Shown piece after piece: positions 26,301 to 36,700 of a stretch of 64,000 nt of DNA. The DNA is taken from assembly GCA_002343505.1 (NCBI GenBank), contig DDQZ01000061.1, positions 86,403-150,402 on the forward strand, written 5' to 3'. The notes below the pieces were generated by a model. It was given only the letters and a program-made list of their open reading frames with translations, ran no database searches and was not told the DNA's origin. A program made the translations under genes and the position numbers. The stretch is from Verrucomicrobiaceae bacterium UBA2429. GTDB taxonomy: Bacteria; Verrucomicrobiota; Verrucomicrobiia; Verrucomicrobiales; Verrucomicrobiaceae. How positions within the stretch are numbered: the stretch's first letter is position 1; each line of letters begins with the position of its first letter.

Positions 26301-26586
26301 GATAAGACAAGCCCGGACCCGATGCATCAATCGCCAAATGAATGATGCTTTCAGCATTGATCAGAGAACTGGCGTCCTTCCGCAGTGTGGTCGGAAAATT
26401 GAATTGCGGAGCAGGGTGATGTTCAGGGACATCTGGATCGGGAAATTCCACGCCCGTCAGGTCTCCATTGATGTCGTATAGCTTTCGATAGGGTTCGCGA
26501 TCAATGACCGGAGCCTGAGCAAGGGCCTGCGCAACCGTCACAAGATTGGCTATTACCAGAAGTGGAATGAGAAAGTTATTTTTCAC
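23383..26586 (-). CDS. secreted immunoglobulin-repeat protein
   Basis: A 1067-residue extracellular protein with a signal peptide (MKNNFLIPLLVIANLVTVAQ). Residues about 60-620 hold about six Ig-like repeats, each with a QWxxxG...L or FQWYRNGNPL strand and a D-A-G-x-Y-x-C pattern (for example DDAGEYECRTT, LADADDYECEV, DRGAYTCMVTY). About 625-720 form a putative Ig/cadherin-like domain (PKGLTINKSTGLIEGVP). The last 350 residues are beta-rich with repeated glycine/serine blocks. It is probably an adhesin or surface-structure protein. GC content is visibly lower than in flanking genes. It follows the discoidin-like gene by 38 bp and is probably in the same operon. Confidence 0.85.
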   Translation of the reverse strand: MKNNFLIPLLVIANLVTVAQALAQAPVIDREPYRKLYDINGDLTGVEFPDPDVPEHHPAPQFNFPTTLRKDASSLINAESIIHLAIDASGPGLSYQWKKGNTNLVNMNDGTRVIDGANGPELRVFPVTVGDFGIYRCVVSNSSGTVTSIPVRITVLDVFTPSTNIIAASSSATASLSVTVNSATAVTKFRWWKMVGAAVDPINDTMISDGGAFSGATKNVLKIKTPDGSNAGTYYCVVTAYNTFMYSGPKNLIVVPAPESRLVQLGAPLEFIAMPQGPAALLAQLTYQWRKDNAPLGSETNSTLSIASAQLADQGSYSVDVTHPDAGTVTSLPGTATVIDSSTAYKVVVQGKNGVFVVPVISKTQTFQWYRNGNPLAASAKYVGVTSAKFTVKATNVDDAGEYECRTTIGGDTVILSRPVLIVVQPPASKVVAVGGQLELEALHPYGGAMSVTPALFQYQWFKNKVLIPGAESKIYEIPTAVGNDRGAYTCMVTYPSGGSGLSGVANVTVLNTNPFVVNVNAGKSAKLSLKSVLFAGKNVSFQWKRDGNPLVESLKYVGVNKSSLTITGCSLADADDYECEVSYPGSSLSATVDLVVFSAPEIVNLVFPPAIVGGQFIYQIEFSPDPLYVPEKFAASPLPKGLTINKSTGLIEGVPTVSGSFDVLVTVTNDVGPSTETATLVVNPLPAHLVGNFVAPLPRMPAGQFADLGGRFDMIVTATGAASGKVTVGPLAFSFKGTISVIGTDGNATAEASLLAPRAGGDLTITFDLGTDDYLTDGEITGAGNTVPFEGWRNTAPGAGLQGLYNFAIGLTAGDMGVDSIPQGSGYGSFTVSPTGALNIAGSTSDGESITSASFVGPDGEIMFFQSLYKTVAKGSILAEGQIDDSLAGNPLGGEGTWSRPENPSSTHRRYKDGFGPVDVIIAGGLYAPGANLLGATAADLNFEEGGIELASRNPNRSFSVASGSTLPVPSSSTPALTVFKGVNLATGAFNGSASLADDDPTTPGVVKADEYKRTLSFKGLVVPIGGELVGYGFFVIPQIPTLAPPTTTSTSPELSGSVLFEKTAP

Positions 26587-26624
26587 AGCGTTGAAGTTGG
26601 TTGGGGTGATTTCTGTTTAGTTTC

Positions 26625-27977
26625 TCATGGAGCACTGGGGGCGCGAGACCATTCCAAGTAAACGGGCGGTCCCACAAATTCCTCATCTTCAGCAGCTTCC
26701 TCGCCTCCCTCATCCGCCTTGGCACGACCACCACTCCCAAGGCCCGCAGCCTTCCTGAATGACATGCCGCCAATTCCACCACCCGCTCCCGCAAATCCCA
26801 TTCCAGCAATGATGTCCCGAGCCTCTGTGTATTGACGAAGCGAGCGAGGCGCGCTTGCGGTGACAAATTCAGACTGGTCTTCATCAACAAGGCCCTCGTT
26901 GTTCCGCGCCTTTGGATTATTGACTTCGGATGCCTCTCCACCCAAAGCCTGTGCGACTGTTTGATTTTTTTCCCCAACAGCCCCTGAAGCGAGACTGGCG
27001 ACTGTGTCCAATTTATCATCATGACTCACAACGGCCGTCCCGATCAGCGCGACATCATAGGAAATGAAGTCGGACAAGTCCTTATCTGAACGCCAGTTTA
27101 ATGCAACATACCGGGCTGTAACAGGTTTGCCCAGGGTCATTTGAATGATGCCTTCACCCGCATCTGACATTTCCGCGATCAGATTTGCGCCTTGCTGCAC
27201 GCTTTTGACATCCAGGACACGCCTTCCCTTCCAATTTTCCACCTCGGGCAACATTTCAAAACCAAACACTTTGAGTTGCACCGTTTTGCGTGAATGAACG
27301 GAGCCAATTTCCGTCAATTGACGAGGCTGGCCAAGATCGTAAACGATCATTTTTTCGGCGTAGCCGTCCCCGCCCACTGTCGCATAAATCATTCGCCCGC
27401 CTCCAATGCCGTCCGCGAAATTAACCGGCACACCCACGCCATTGATGTTTTGCGTCACTTGGTAATCCGCATCCGTCTCGTCACCCAGGATGCGAAAGCA
27501 GCGGATCGTCCCGCTTTTTAATGCATTGAATTCAAGCTTGACGAATTTACCCTGACAACTGCCCGGGTTGATCAGGACTTGTCGGTCATCAGCCTGAATC
27601 TGATTCACGCCAAGGGCAATCCATGTTGCGTTGTCCACGCTTGAGAAGCATCGAAACTCCCCCTCCATTCCATCATTCACGAAAGACAAGCTGCCAAGGA
27701 CCGCCTGGCGCGGAAACTTCAGAACGACTTCACTTTTGCCTCCCGCCACATGAACCCCCGCAGTTGGGCCGCTGAGAAGCGCTTCGCTGTTGTGGATACC
27801 GCGCACGGAGACAATCGAGGCACCGGAAATTTTTGATTCCAGTCCCACTGGCACAGACTCACGATGAGGCAGCTTGGTCAAATTTGCCTGGGCGCTGACT
27901 GCCACAGCGGATGCCACCGCCATCACGGTGGCGAGTTTGCGGGCAAAAGTTTCTGGTTGGTGAAACGTGGGCTGCAT
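26625..27977 (-). CDS. secreted discoidin-like protein of unknown function
   Basis: A 450-residue protein starting MQPTFHQPETFARKLATVMA, with a signal peptide ending near SAQA. Two tandem beta-sandwich regions resemble F5/8 type C (discoidin) modules: FRCFSSVDNATWIALGV...GKFVKLEFNAL, and LTEIGSVHSRKTVQLKVFGF...ARYVALNWRS. The C-terminal 100 residues are glycine-rich and acidic (GFAGAGGGIGGMSFRK, DEGGEEAAEDEEFVGPP) and look flexible. It is likely exported with the Ig-repeat protein encoded downstream. An AT-rich upstream region with a weak TTAAAC/TATAAA promoter-like pair (18-bp spacing) lies near 28050-28080 on the minus strand. Composition is lower in GC than the surroundings. Confidence 0.7.
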   Translation of the reverse strand: MQPTFHQPETFARKLATVMAVASAVAVSAQANLTKLPHRESVPVGLESKISGASIVSVRGIHNSEALLSGPTAGVHVAGGKSEVVLKFPRQAVLGSLSFVNDGMEGEFRCFSSVDNATWIALGVNQIQADDRQVLINPGSCQGKFVKLEFNALKSGTIRCFRILGDETDADYQVTQNINGVGVPVNFADGIGGGRMIYATVGGDGYAEKMIVYDLGQPRQLTEIGSVHSRKTVQLKVFGFEMLPEVENWKGRRVLDVKSVQQGANLIAEMSDAGEGIIQMTLGKPVTARYVALNWRSDKDLSDFISYDVALIGTAVVSHDDKLDTVASLASGAVGEKNQTVAQALGGEASEVNNPKARNNEGLVDEDQSEFVTASAPRSLRQYTEARDIIAGMGFAGAGGGIGGMSFRKAAGLGSGGRAKADEGGEEAAEDEEFVGPPVYLEWSRAPSAP

Positions 27978-28144
27978 ATTTTTTGATTTAATTATTAACC
28001 GCTTAAGGAGAACCAATCCGCTGAATTGATGCAAGAAAAAATTCCGCTTCTTTTATAATTTCTTGATTTTAAATGGTTTAAGAAGCGTTGCTTCACCGTC
28101 TGCCGGGAAGGATTTCGCCGCAATTTCACATTCTTTTTCCTCTT

Positions 28145-29005
28145 TCATCGTTGATATACGATCGCGTCCATTGCCTGTTCCAGTGCCAATCCCCGAAGGA
28201 ATGGCTCAAGTTCAGGGTTTGCCGCAGCCTCGCGGATCTGGGGAAGCTGCATCAGTCCCGCAAAGTCCTGCCTATCAATGGCCTGGCGCACCTTGGCGTC
28301 TTTTCCAAGCGCGATGATCTCGGAATGATTGAGTGCCTGCGCTGTCTGTGGTCCCCGGGCTGCGATTTGCTGCCAGACGCGACCGTCCGGCCAGAGTATC
28401 AATAGACGAGAGAGATTGGCGCGTGCGCGCATGTCGAAAGGGTCCATCCTCACGGCCAGCGAACCTAGGCTGCTGCGGTCCACCTGCTGGCTCATATGGT
28501 GCAGCCAAGCGGAGAGCCTGCCGCTGATTTTTTCGCCTTGTTTCTGAACTTCGGCGGCATTTTCCATTCCATACACACTGCCGAGCAGACGCAACAGCAA
28601 CGCGGATGCCCAGAGCAGAAAACCTGATGGAATCAGGCTGAGAACGCCCCCTTTCCAACCCGTCAATCCCCCAAGGAGGCTAAGCACACCCAGCCCAGCC
28701 AGGAGATGCACAATGCCTCTGCACAAAAAATAGGTAAGCAGCCCCGCGCCGGCGGACAGCATTAAAAGGCGGTCCGTGCTCATCCCAGCGCCGATGCTGC
28801 CGAAGACCTCCGCCCGATGCTGAAACACATAGATGCCCGCCATGACCGAAACCCCCAGGCTGATCATGCCCAGAATTTGCCTGACCACACCGCGAGCCAC
28901 CGCCAATCCGGCCAGAAATGCCACCATGGCAGCACCGCCCGCTGTCACATAGGTCGTGGACGGGATGCGCTGGAAGCTTTCGATGAGGCCGCTGAAGTCT
29001 GGCAT
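28145..29005 (-). CDS. polytopic membrane protein, CvpA-like
   Basis: A 286-residue protein. Residues about 20-165 hold four or five hydrophobic helices (TYVTAGGAAMVAFLAGLAVA, ILGMISLGVSVMAGIYVF, GLLTYFLCRGIVHLLAGLGV, GGVLSLIPSGFLLWASALLL) in an arrangement like CvpA/colicin V production proteins. A soluble helical C-terminus (MDPFDMRARANLSRLLILWP) follows. The CvpA link is by hydropathy pattern and the VRQILGMISL segment only, so it is tentative. The start at 29005 was chosen because upstream codons are unlike protein. The DUF1501 gene lies 248 bp upstream on the same strand; nothing is seen in that gap. Confidence 0.65.
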   Translation of the reverse strand: MPDFSGLIESFQRIPSTTYVTAGGAAMVAFLAGLAVARGVVRQILGMISLGVSVMAGIYVFQHRAEVFGSIGAGMSTDRLLMLSAGAGLLTYFLCRGIVHLLAGLGVLSLLGGLTGWKGGVLSLIPSGFLLWASALLLRLLGSVYGMENAAEVQKQGEKISGRLSAWLHHMSQQVDRSSLGSLAVRMDPFDMRARANLSRLLILWPDGRVWQQIAARGPQTAQALNHSEIIALGKDAKVRQAIDRQDFAGLMQLPQIREAAANPELEPFLRGLALEQAMDAIVYQR

Positions 29006-29253
29006 GGGCGTTGGGAGCAATGCTCCACGGCCATCATCAAACCCCCGGCGGTCCCGACCCGCAAGCCGATTATCAAGCCGGGCCATGTAGCCGAAGCCGC
29101 ACCATCGATCACCACGCAAGGTTTGGGGCGCACAGTGGTCCAATTACACCCGGACCCTTTTTCCTTGGAGGACCCGCTTCTGCGTCCGCGATTGCGCCGT
29201 TCCACAGCATCGGCCTGCAAGACGGAGTCCTCCAACTATCCGATCCGCCGGAC

Positions 29254-30633
29254 TCACGCCATGATTCCGGCCACCACCTCTCCATACACGTCGGTGAGGC
29301 GGAAATCCCGGCCCGCATGGCGGTAGGTGAGCCGCAGGTGGTCAATGCCCATGAGATGCAGAATCGTCGCGTGCAGGTCATGCATGTGAACCTTGTCCCG
29401 GACAGCATAGTAGCCGTAATCATCCGTCTCGCCGTATGCCAGCCCGCCTTTCACACCTCCACCAGCCAGCCACATGGTAAATCCCTGCGGGTTGTGGTCG
29501 CGGCCGTTGGCGCCCTGCACGATGGGCGTGCGGCCGAACTCGCCACCCCAGACCACGAGCGTGTCCTCCAGGAGTCCGCGCTGTTTCAAATCCACCAGCA
29601 GTCCGGCGATGGGCCGATCCACGGCGGCGGCGTTTTTTTCATGGCCCGAGACCAAATTCGAATGCTGGTCCCAGACATTCGGCGTCGAAACCTGGATGTA
29701 ACGCACACCCGCCTCGGCAAAACGCCGCGCCAGCAAGCACTGGCGGCCATAGTTGTCCGTGACTTCATCGCCGATGCCGTAAAGCGTCTTGATGTGCTCC
29801 GGCTCGCCCTCAATGTCCATGACTGCGGGCGCGGCACTTTGCATTCGGAAGGCCAGTTCCATGCTTTGAATCATGCCCTCCACCGGCGCATGGCGAACGC
29901 GCTCGTAATGCCCCCGGTTCATCGCCTGGATCAGCTCCATTTTGCGCTGCTGCCTTCCCGCATCGGAGTCGGATCTCAAAAAGCGGAAACCGGCGTCCTT
30001 CGCCAGCTTGCCCGCTCGCCCCACGGTGACGCCTTGATGCGCTGCGGGCAGAAAGGCGGAGCCATAATTGCGCGGCCCGCCATGCGTGGCCGGAGGACTT
30101 ATGCTGACAAAAGCGGGCAGGTCGGCGTTTTCCGCGCCCAGGCCGTAGCTCACCCAGGCACCGACCGAGGGACGGACAAAATTATCCGCGCCCGTGTGGA
30201 TCATGCACACCGCCTGCCCGTGGCTTTGCCCCTTGCTCTGCATGGAGCGGATCACGCAGATGTCATCGAGCCTTTTCGAAACCTGCGGGAACAGTTCGCT
30301 GCCCCACAATCCGCTCTCCCCATGCTGCCGGAACTTCCACGGCGAACCGAGCAGCTTAGCCTGGCTTGTTGCTGAAGGATCCAGGTTCTTGGCTGGCGCG
30401 AATGGCAGCTTCCTGCCATCTTCCGCCTGCAGGCGCGGCTTGTAATCGAAGGTGTCGACCTGCGACGGTCCGCCATGCATGAAAAGAAAAATCACCCGTT
30501 TCGCCCTTGGCGCATGATGCAGCCCGCGCGGCAGCGCCGCCGCTGTGCTGATGCCTGAAAACGCCACCGAGCCAAAACCACAGGCGGCGGCCTTCAGGGC
30601 GGCACGGCGGGAAAAATCAGACGAAGCAGTCAT
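29254..30633 (-). CDS. DUF1501 Tat-exported protein
   Basis: A 459-residue member of the DUF1501 family, related to the alkaline-phosphatase/sulfatase fold and abundant in Planctomycetes and Verrucomicrobia. A twin-arginine signal ([20 protein letters not shown]) directs Tat export. Family landmarks are [19 protein letters not shown], the central [20 protein letters not shown], and the C-terminal [15 protein letters not shown]...[15 protein letters not shown]. Its biochemical activity is not established. It is usually encoded beside a DUF1549/DUF1553 cytochrome-type protein; here that partner type is found 20 kb away (51182-53578), so this copy stands alone. Confidence 0.93.
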   Translation of the reverse strand: MTASSDFSRRAALKAAACGFGSVAFSGISTAAALPRGLHHAPRAKRVIFLFMHGGPSQVDTFDYKPRLQAEDGRKLPFAPAKNLDPSATSQAKLLGSPWKFRQHGESGLWGSELFPQVSKRLDDICVIRSMQSKGQSHGQAVCMIHTGADNFVRPSVGAWVSYGLGAENADLPAFVSISPPATHGGPRNYGSAFLPAAHQGVTVGRAGKLAKDAGFRFLRSDSDAGRQQRKMELIQAMNRGHYERVRHAPVEGMIQSMELAFRMQSAAPAVMDIEGEPEHIKTLYGIGDEVTDNYGRQCLLARRFAEAGVRYIQVSTPNVWDQHSNLVSGHEKNAAAVDRPIAGLLVDLKQRGLLEDTLVVWGGEFGRTPIVQGANGRDHNPQGFTMWLAGGGVKGGLAYGETDDYGYYAVRDKVHMHDLHATILHLMGIDHLRLTYRHAGRDFRLTDVYGEVVAGIMA

Positions 30634-30749
30634 GAGGATGGGCGAATGGAAGACCAGATACAGGCAGTGTCATGCAATCCGTACGACGGGCAAAGCTCCA
30701 AATTGCATGTCACATGCCGCACACCCTCTCCGGCCAGCCGCCTTTTTTT

Positions 30750-33700
30750 TCACGGACCCGTCGTCATCACCACACGGGCACGGACAAAAAGGACTTGCCC
30801 CCCGGTCGGAGTCTCCACCGTGAGAGTGCGCAATGCATCCCCGGTCTCGTTGATGCTTGCCGTTCCCGCTGGCTCGCCTCCATCCACACTGGTCGCGAGC
30901 GCGGTCCAACCCCCGGGGTCCAGGCTCGTGTTGGATTCAATGACCAGGGTCATGCCCCGAGCAAGCGCGTTGCGCGTGGTGGTCACGCGCGCCACCCGCG
31001 CTTCGGGCGGACCAAGCAATTCCAAAGCAAGCGGGATGGCGTTTACTGTGCCGAGCGCAAACTCCATCGCATTGGCAAGACCGTCTCCATTCGAGTCAGC
31101 ATCGGGTGCAGTCAGTGCTGGCAGGATGAGTTGGGCTGGGGACAAATTCTCCCGCAGCCAGTCGTCATAGCTTTCTCCTGGCTGATGCGCTGTGTTCGCG
31201 CTGTCGCCCAGCGCGTCATCCAAAGCAGTGCCGGTGAGCATGACCGGCGCGCCGCCCTGACCGGTGACGGGCAGGCTTTGCAGCGCGGCGGGCGTGATGG
31301 CGGCAGGCGGGCGGCGGAGGCGGAGGTAGTCGGCATCGGCCACGAGGTCGGGATTGCCGCCGGTGTTCACGGTGCGGTTGTGATGGAAGGCATCCTGCGC
31401 GGAGGCGGAGGGCCAGTCGGTGTAAGTGGTGATGCCGACCTGGAGCGTGGCGGGCATGTCGTTGCGCGTGAACCGGTTCTCGATGATCCACTGGCCGCCT
31501 TCGCCATGCCGGCGCAGGACGACAAAGACATTGCCGGAGCGCACGACCTGGAGCGTGACGAGATCCGTGTCCGCCGGGATGCCGCTTTGCGTGGCGTAGA
31601 GCGTGGAGACGCCGTTGATGGTGGTCTTCACTTCGTTGTACCAGGTGTTGGGCACGTTGCCCCATATGGCCGCGTCAGCGTAACCGTAGGAAAGGAAGAT
31701 GTAGTTCTCCGAGTTCGGCGTCCACGGCGTGGTGTAGCCGATGGGCGGCCAGGGCAGCACGACGCCGGGGCCTGGATCAGGATTCGGCGCGGCATTCGTA
31801 AATCCGCGCGGTGTGCGCACCATGATGCCGCCGAGGCTGTAGGTGGAGGTGGGCCGTCCGGGCTGGCCGTTGCGGCGCGCGGCGTGCATGCGCATCGTCG
31901 CCACGAAATCGCCTGTGACATTTTTGAAGGCATACGCGCCGGTGTAGGGCTGGTACCAACTGCTGGCATACGGCACGAGCCGCATGTGGCCGCTGCGGCT
32001 GGTGTCGATGTCCCACACCTCCAGCTTGTCCGCGCCGGTCCAGCCTTCGACGAGGTAATTGCGCTGCCAGTCCGCGAGCGTGGCCGCGTCTTCAAATTCA
32101 TCGGAGAGCGGCGCGAGATCGTCATCCACCGGCGGCGAGTAAGTGATGGCGGCGATGTTGGACGCGTTGTTTGGCTCGCCATCGCTCACAGCCGTGACGC
32201 GCGCGGCGGGAAGCTGCGCGGAGACGACACCTGCCGTGTAACCGGCGATGCGCAGGCGATACTGCGTGCCTTCCACGAGCGTCATGAGCAGGGCGTGCGT
32301 GCCGCTGTGCGTGAAATCATCCACCGTGGGGCCGGTGACAGCCTCGGAGAAACTCACGTCAAACTCTGCAAAGGGCCGCGCACTTTCCGCCTGCTGTCCA
32401 GGTGCCATCGCGATGCTCACGGTGGGGCCGACGGGCGGCGCGTAAAGCTGCGCCACCTCGCTTTGCGACAACGCGCGGCGGTAGATGCGCAGGTCGTCGA
32501 GCTGTCCGTTCCAGGAGTTGCCGCCAAGCGTGGTGTCGCCGATGCGCAGCAGTCCGGGAGTGGTGCCGCCGGGGCCGGTGTTGAACTGGTTGAACAGCGT
32601 GCCGTCATCATAATAAACCCTCGTGCGCCAGGTGCCTGCGTCGTTGAAATTCACCATCGTGAGCAGATGCCACTGGCCGTCATTCAGCGCGGGCGCGGTG
32701 GCGAGCTGGCCGCCAAACTGCCCGCCATTCGCGCCCTGGACATTCGTCAGCGGATTCGTCGCCCACAGGCGCATCTGCGTGTAGCCGCTGACCTGGCCGT
32801 CGTCTTTGCCGATGATCGTGCGGTAGCCTCCAGCGGCAAAGGTGCTGCGCACCCAGACGCTGATGGTGAAAGGATCGCCGCGCGGCACGAAGTTGAGGTC
32901 TCCCTGATTCGCGGGGAAGAAGCGGCTGATCGTCGCGCCGGCATCGGCAGGGCCGTATGCGCCGCCAAAGCGTCCGCCCGGCACCCAGTGCGCTTCATTC
33001 ACCGTGGTGGCGTGGTTGTTGCCGCCGGTGGCGCTGTCCCACACCTGCGTGCCGCTGCCTTCATCAAAGGTGTAGTGCAGCACGAGATCGGGATCGTTCA
33101 CAAAGCCGCCGACGGGCTGAACAGCGAGTTGCAACGGCTGCGCGGCGCTGCCGGAGCTGTCGCTGACCTGCACGGTGAAAACGGCCTGCGCCGGAGCATT
33201 CACGGTGCCACTGAGCACGCCGCCGCTGCTCAGGCTCATGCCGAGCGGCAAAACACCGCCTGCAATGCTCCAGTTGCGCGTGCCAACCCCGCCTGCGGCG
33301 GCCAGATTCGTGCTGTAGGCCGCTCCCACGGTCGCCAGGGGCAGCGTGGTCGTCGTGATGCTAAGCGCATCATTCACCGTGACCTGCGCGGGGGTCGTGG
33401 TCACATCGCCATGCGCATTGGTGACCTCCACCGTGTAGCTTCCGGCATCGCCGGCGTTCACACTGGCGATGTGCAGCTCAGGGCTGTTCGTGCCGACCAC
33501 CGTCACTCCGCGCCGCCACACAAAATCAAACGGCCCCGTGCCGCTCACGGCGACGACGAAATGCAGCGCGTTGCCCACCGCCAGCGTGATGTCCGCAGGC
33601 TCGCTGACGATGCCCGGCGGCTGTGGCGAGGGCGCGGCGGGCGGCGGCAAAGGCACGCCGGCGGCATCTCGCCCGTCAATCTGCCGCACATACGCCAGCA

Positions 33701-36700
33701 GGTTGTCCCGATCTCCCGACGGCAGGCTTTCCACCACACGATGCGGCTGCGCGATGGCGAGCTGCGAGGCATTCGCGACGAGGATGCCGTTCAGGAAGAG
33801 GTCGCCATTGCCGCGCAGCACCTCGATGGTGTTCGTGGTTCCCGCGTTCAGCGCCGCCTCGATCACCAGCCAGCGCCAGCCGCTGACCTGCCAGCCATTG
33901 TCCGGGAACTGCCGCTCCACGCCGATGGTCTGCTGCGCGCCGTTGATGCTCACATGCGCGGTGCCGCCACCGTATTGCCGCGCGTAGCGCAGCGCAATGC
34001 GCGCCATGCCACCCGTGCCGCCGTTCACATTCGTGAAACGCACGCCGGACACGCCGTCCGTGCCGCCGAGGAAGGCCGCGGAGCCGTTGAAGTAGCCGCG
34101 ATTGAACCCGCCGCCGCCTTGCAAGGGATCGTCATTGAACGGCGCGGTGCCACCACCAAAAAACTCACCCGCCGCACCTGGGAGCCACAAACCGCCCGCA
34201 TAGTCGAAGACATCGCCGAGCGTCGCCGCCTGGCCGTGATGCAGATACACGCGCGTAGCGTGCAGGCCGTGGAGACTTGGTGTGTCAATGCCGGGCAGCA
34301 CCGCTCCAAGCCGCGAGCCGCTGAGCGCCGACTGCGTGCCCACGTCCATGAGCGCATTGTTCGTGAAGCTCGCGCCGCTGTGGCATGTGGCGCAGTTTTG
34401 CGCGGTAAAAACGGCCTGCCCAGCCACGGCGGCGGCGGTGAGCGTGCCATTCGCATTTCGATGCGGACTGCGCGGCGTGTGCTCCGGCGTCAAAGAGGAA
34501 ACGTAGGCCGCCAGAGCATCGAGATCGGCGCTGAGGCCGGTCTTGCCGCTCGCGGGCGATGGATGCTGCCCGGCGAACTGCTGCGGTGTGAGATTCAAAA
34601 AGCCCGTGCCGCCGAAGGGGCCGCGGATGTCGTGCTCGAAGTCCTGAATCTCGTCGAAATTCCCGCTCCAATGCACCGCGCCATGCCCCAGGCCGCTGCG
34701 ACCGCGCAGATCGGTGGTGCGGCGCAGACCTTCGCCGCGACCGGTGAAGTCCCACACGCGCCCGTCATGGCCGCCGTCAATGTGACATGTCGCGCAGGAG
34801 ATGTAGCTGTCCGCGCTCATGCGCGGATCGGCGGCGTTGTAGAAGATTTGTTTGCCGGTCAAAACAGGCGCGGATAGCAGCTCGGTGTCCACCGCCGGAG
34901 TGGTGGCGACCAGTGGCAGCGAGGTCTGGTTTTGCAGCAGCAGCGGCGCGGCGTTCCGCACGGTCACACTCCGGCCCATGAAGTCCTGCGTGAAGAGCCG
35001 GTTTGAGGTTCCATCCATCAAAACACCCTGCGGGGCCAGTCCGGTGCCGACTTCGAGCGCGATGACCGCCGGCTGCGTGATCATGGAGCCTTGAACGATC
35101 TGCTCCGTGAGCGGCGCGAGGTTCAGCGCGTCCATGCCGACCACGCGGTTGTTCCCCTGATGCGTCACGAGCAGCATGTCCCCCAGCGGCGTGTAAGTCA
35201 CCGCGCTGGGGCTGTCGCTGTTGTCAAAGTCACGGCGCGAATGCGGGATCTCGGCGTTGCTGTTCAAATCGAGGAAGGAGATGACCGCGCGCACGGTCGT
35301 CTCATGCGTGAGATTGCCCACACCGAAGAAGGTGCCGCGCAGCGTGTTATCCTGCTTGCTCACGACGGCCGCGCGCGTGCCATCTGGCGAGATGGCGATG
35401 CCTGCGAGGTAATTCGGCACGCCCGCCGCGCGGTCGCCGCCATCCAGCGTGTTCGCCGAGCTCAGCGTGAAGGTGCGCACCGCCGCCAGTGAGGCATTGA
35501 ACTCCCGCACCTCAGCATGCAGCTCCGCTGAAATGAAGCGCGTGACCAGCACGCGTGCTCCATCCGCGCTGATGGCGATGGCGCGCGGCGTGTCCAGGCC
35601 GCCGACGGTGAGCGGCGCGCTCAAGGGAGCCACGGCGGAGTAGCGATGCACCTGCCCGGAGCCAAACATCGTCACATAAAGCAGCGCACCGTCCGGCGAG
35701 GGCGCGATGCTATGCGGCGCGGAGCCATAGGCGAGCGGGATCGTCGCATGAGCGCTGCCATCGGCATTCAGCACGCGGATTTCATCGCTGTCATGGCACG
35801 TCACCCAGCAGCGCCCGTTCGAGTCACGCGCGATGCCGCGCGGGTCGGCGCCGACGGTGTGCTCGGCTTCTTTGGCGCCGGTGACGGCATTGACGACAGT
35901 GACGGTGTTGGCGTCTGGGTTCACACTCCACACTCGCCGCGTGCCCGCGTCATCCCCCACGGCCAGCGTGCTGCTTTGCGTCGGACGCGGCCCGGCAGGC
36001 GGCGCGGTGATCACCAGCAGCCGCAGCGATCCGTGAACGATGCTGCCATGGCCATCCCGCACCTGCACCAGCACGCGCGGGCGGCCCGCGCCCGCGTAGG
36101 TGTGGCTGGCGAAGTTGTCCGTGTCCCAGTCCGACCAGGTGCCGTCAAAGTTGAAGCGATATTCCAGCACCGGATCACCCGTGGCCGCCACAGTCACCGT
36201 GACCTGCTGGCCGGGCGCGGGCTGATACACGTTCGCCGTCACACTGTTCAGCACCGGCGGTGCGGCGGCATTGATCCCGCCGCCCGTGGCAAAGCGAAAC
36301 GAATACGGCTCGATGTAGTTCCCTGCCGCGTCTCGGAAGCCGATCTGCATTCCCGGATCACTCAAAAAGTCCACCTGATAGGTCATGTCCGCCGCCAGCC
36401 CGGCATCCGGCGTGAAGGTCAGCACGCCCGCGAAGTCGTGGATGAGAAAGCCGGGCACAAACGCGCCCAGCACATCCCCTTCCCCCACAGGACGCACGGT
36501 GAAGTCAATGCCATTGCGCGGACCGCCCGCGCGCGAGTGCTCATGCAGCAGGAAGCTCAGCGGCGCATGACGCGGGTAATTGGTGCGGTTCGTCTGCGGG
36601 ATATGGTAGCTCACCTGCGGCGGCGCGGTGTCCGGCTCCTGCTGATGCACCCACACACCCAGACCCTGGTTGGTCCCAGGGATCGGATAGCCGCCGGTGA

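Noticed and set aside
30672..34877. Long plus-strand open frame (about 1400 codons) opposite the giant di-heme gene
   Set aside because: The minus strand carries signal peptide, heme, Ig and LamG motifs; the opposite frame is Arg/His/Ala-rich low-information sequence.
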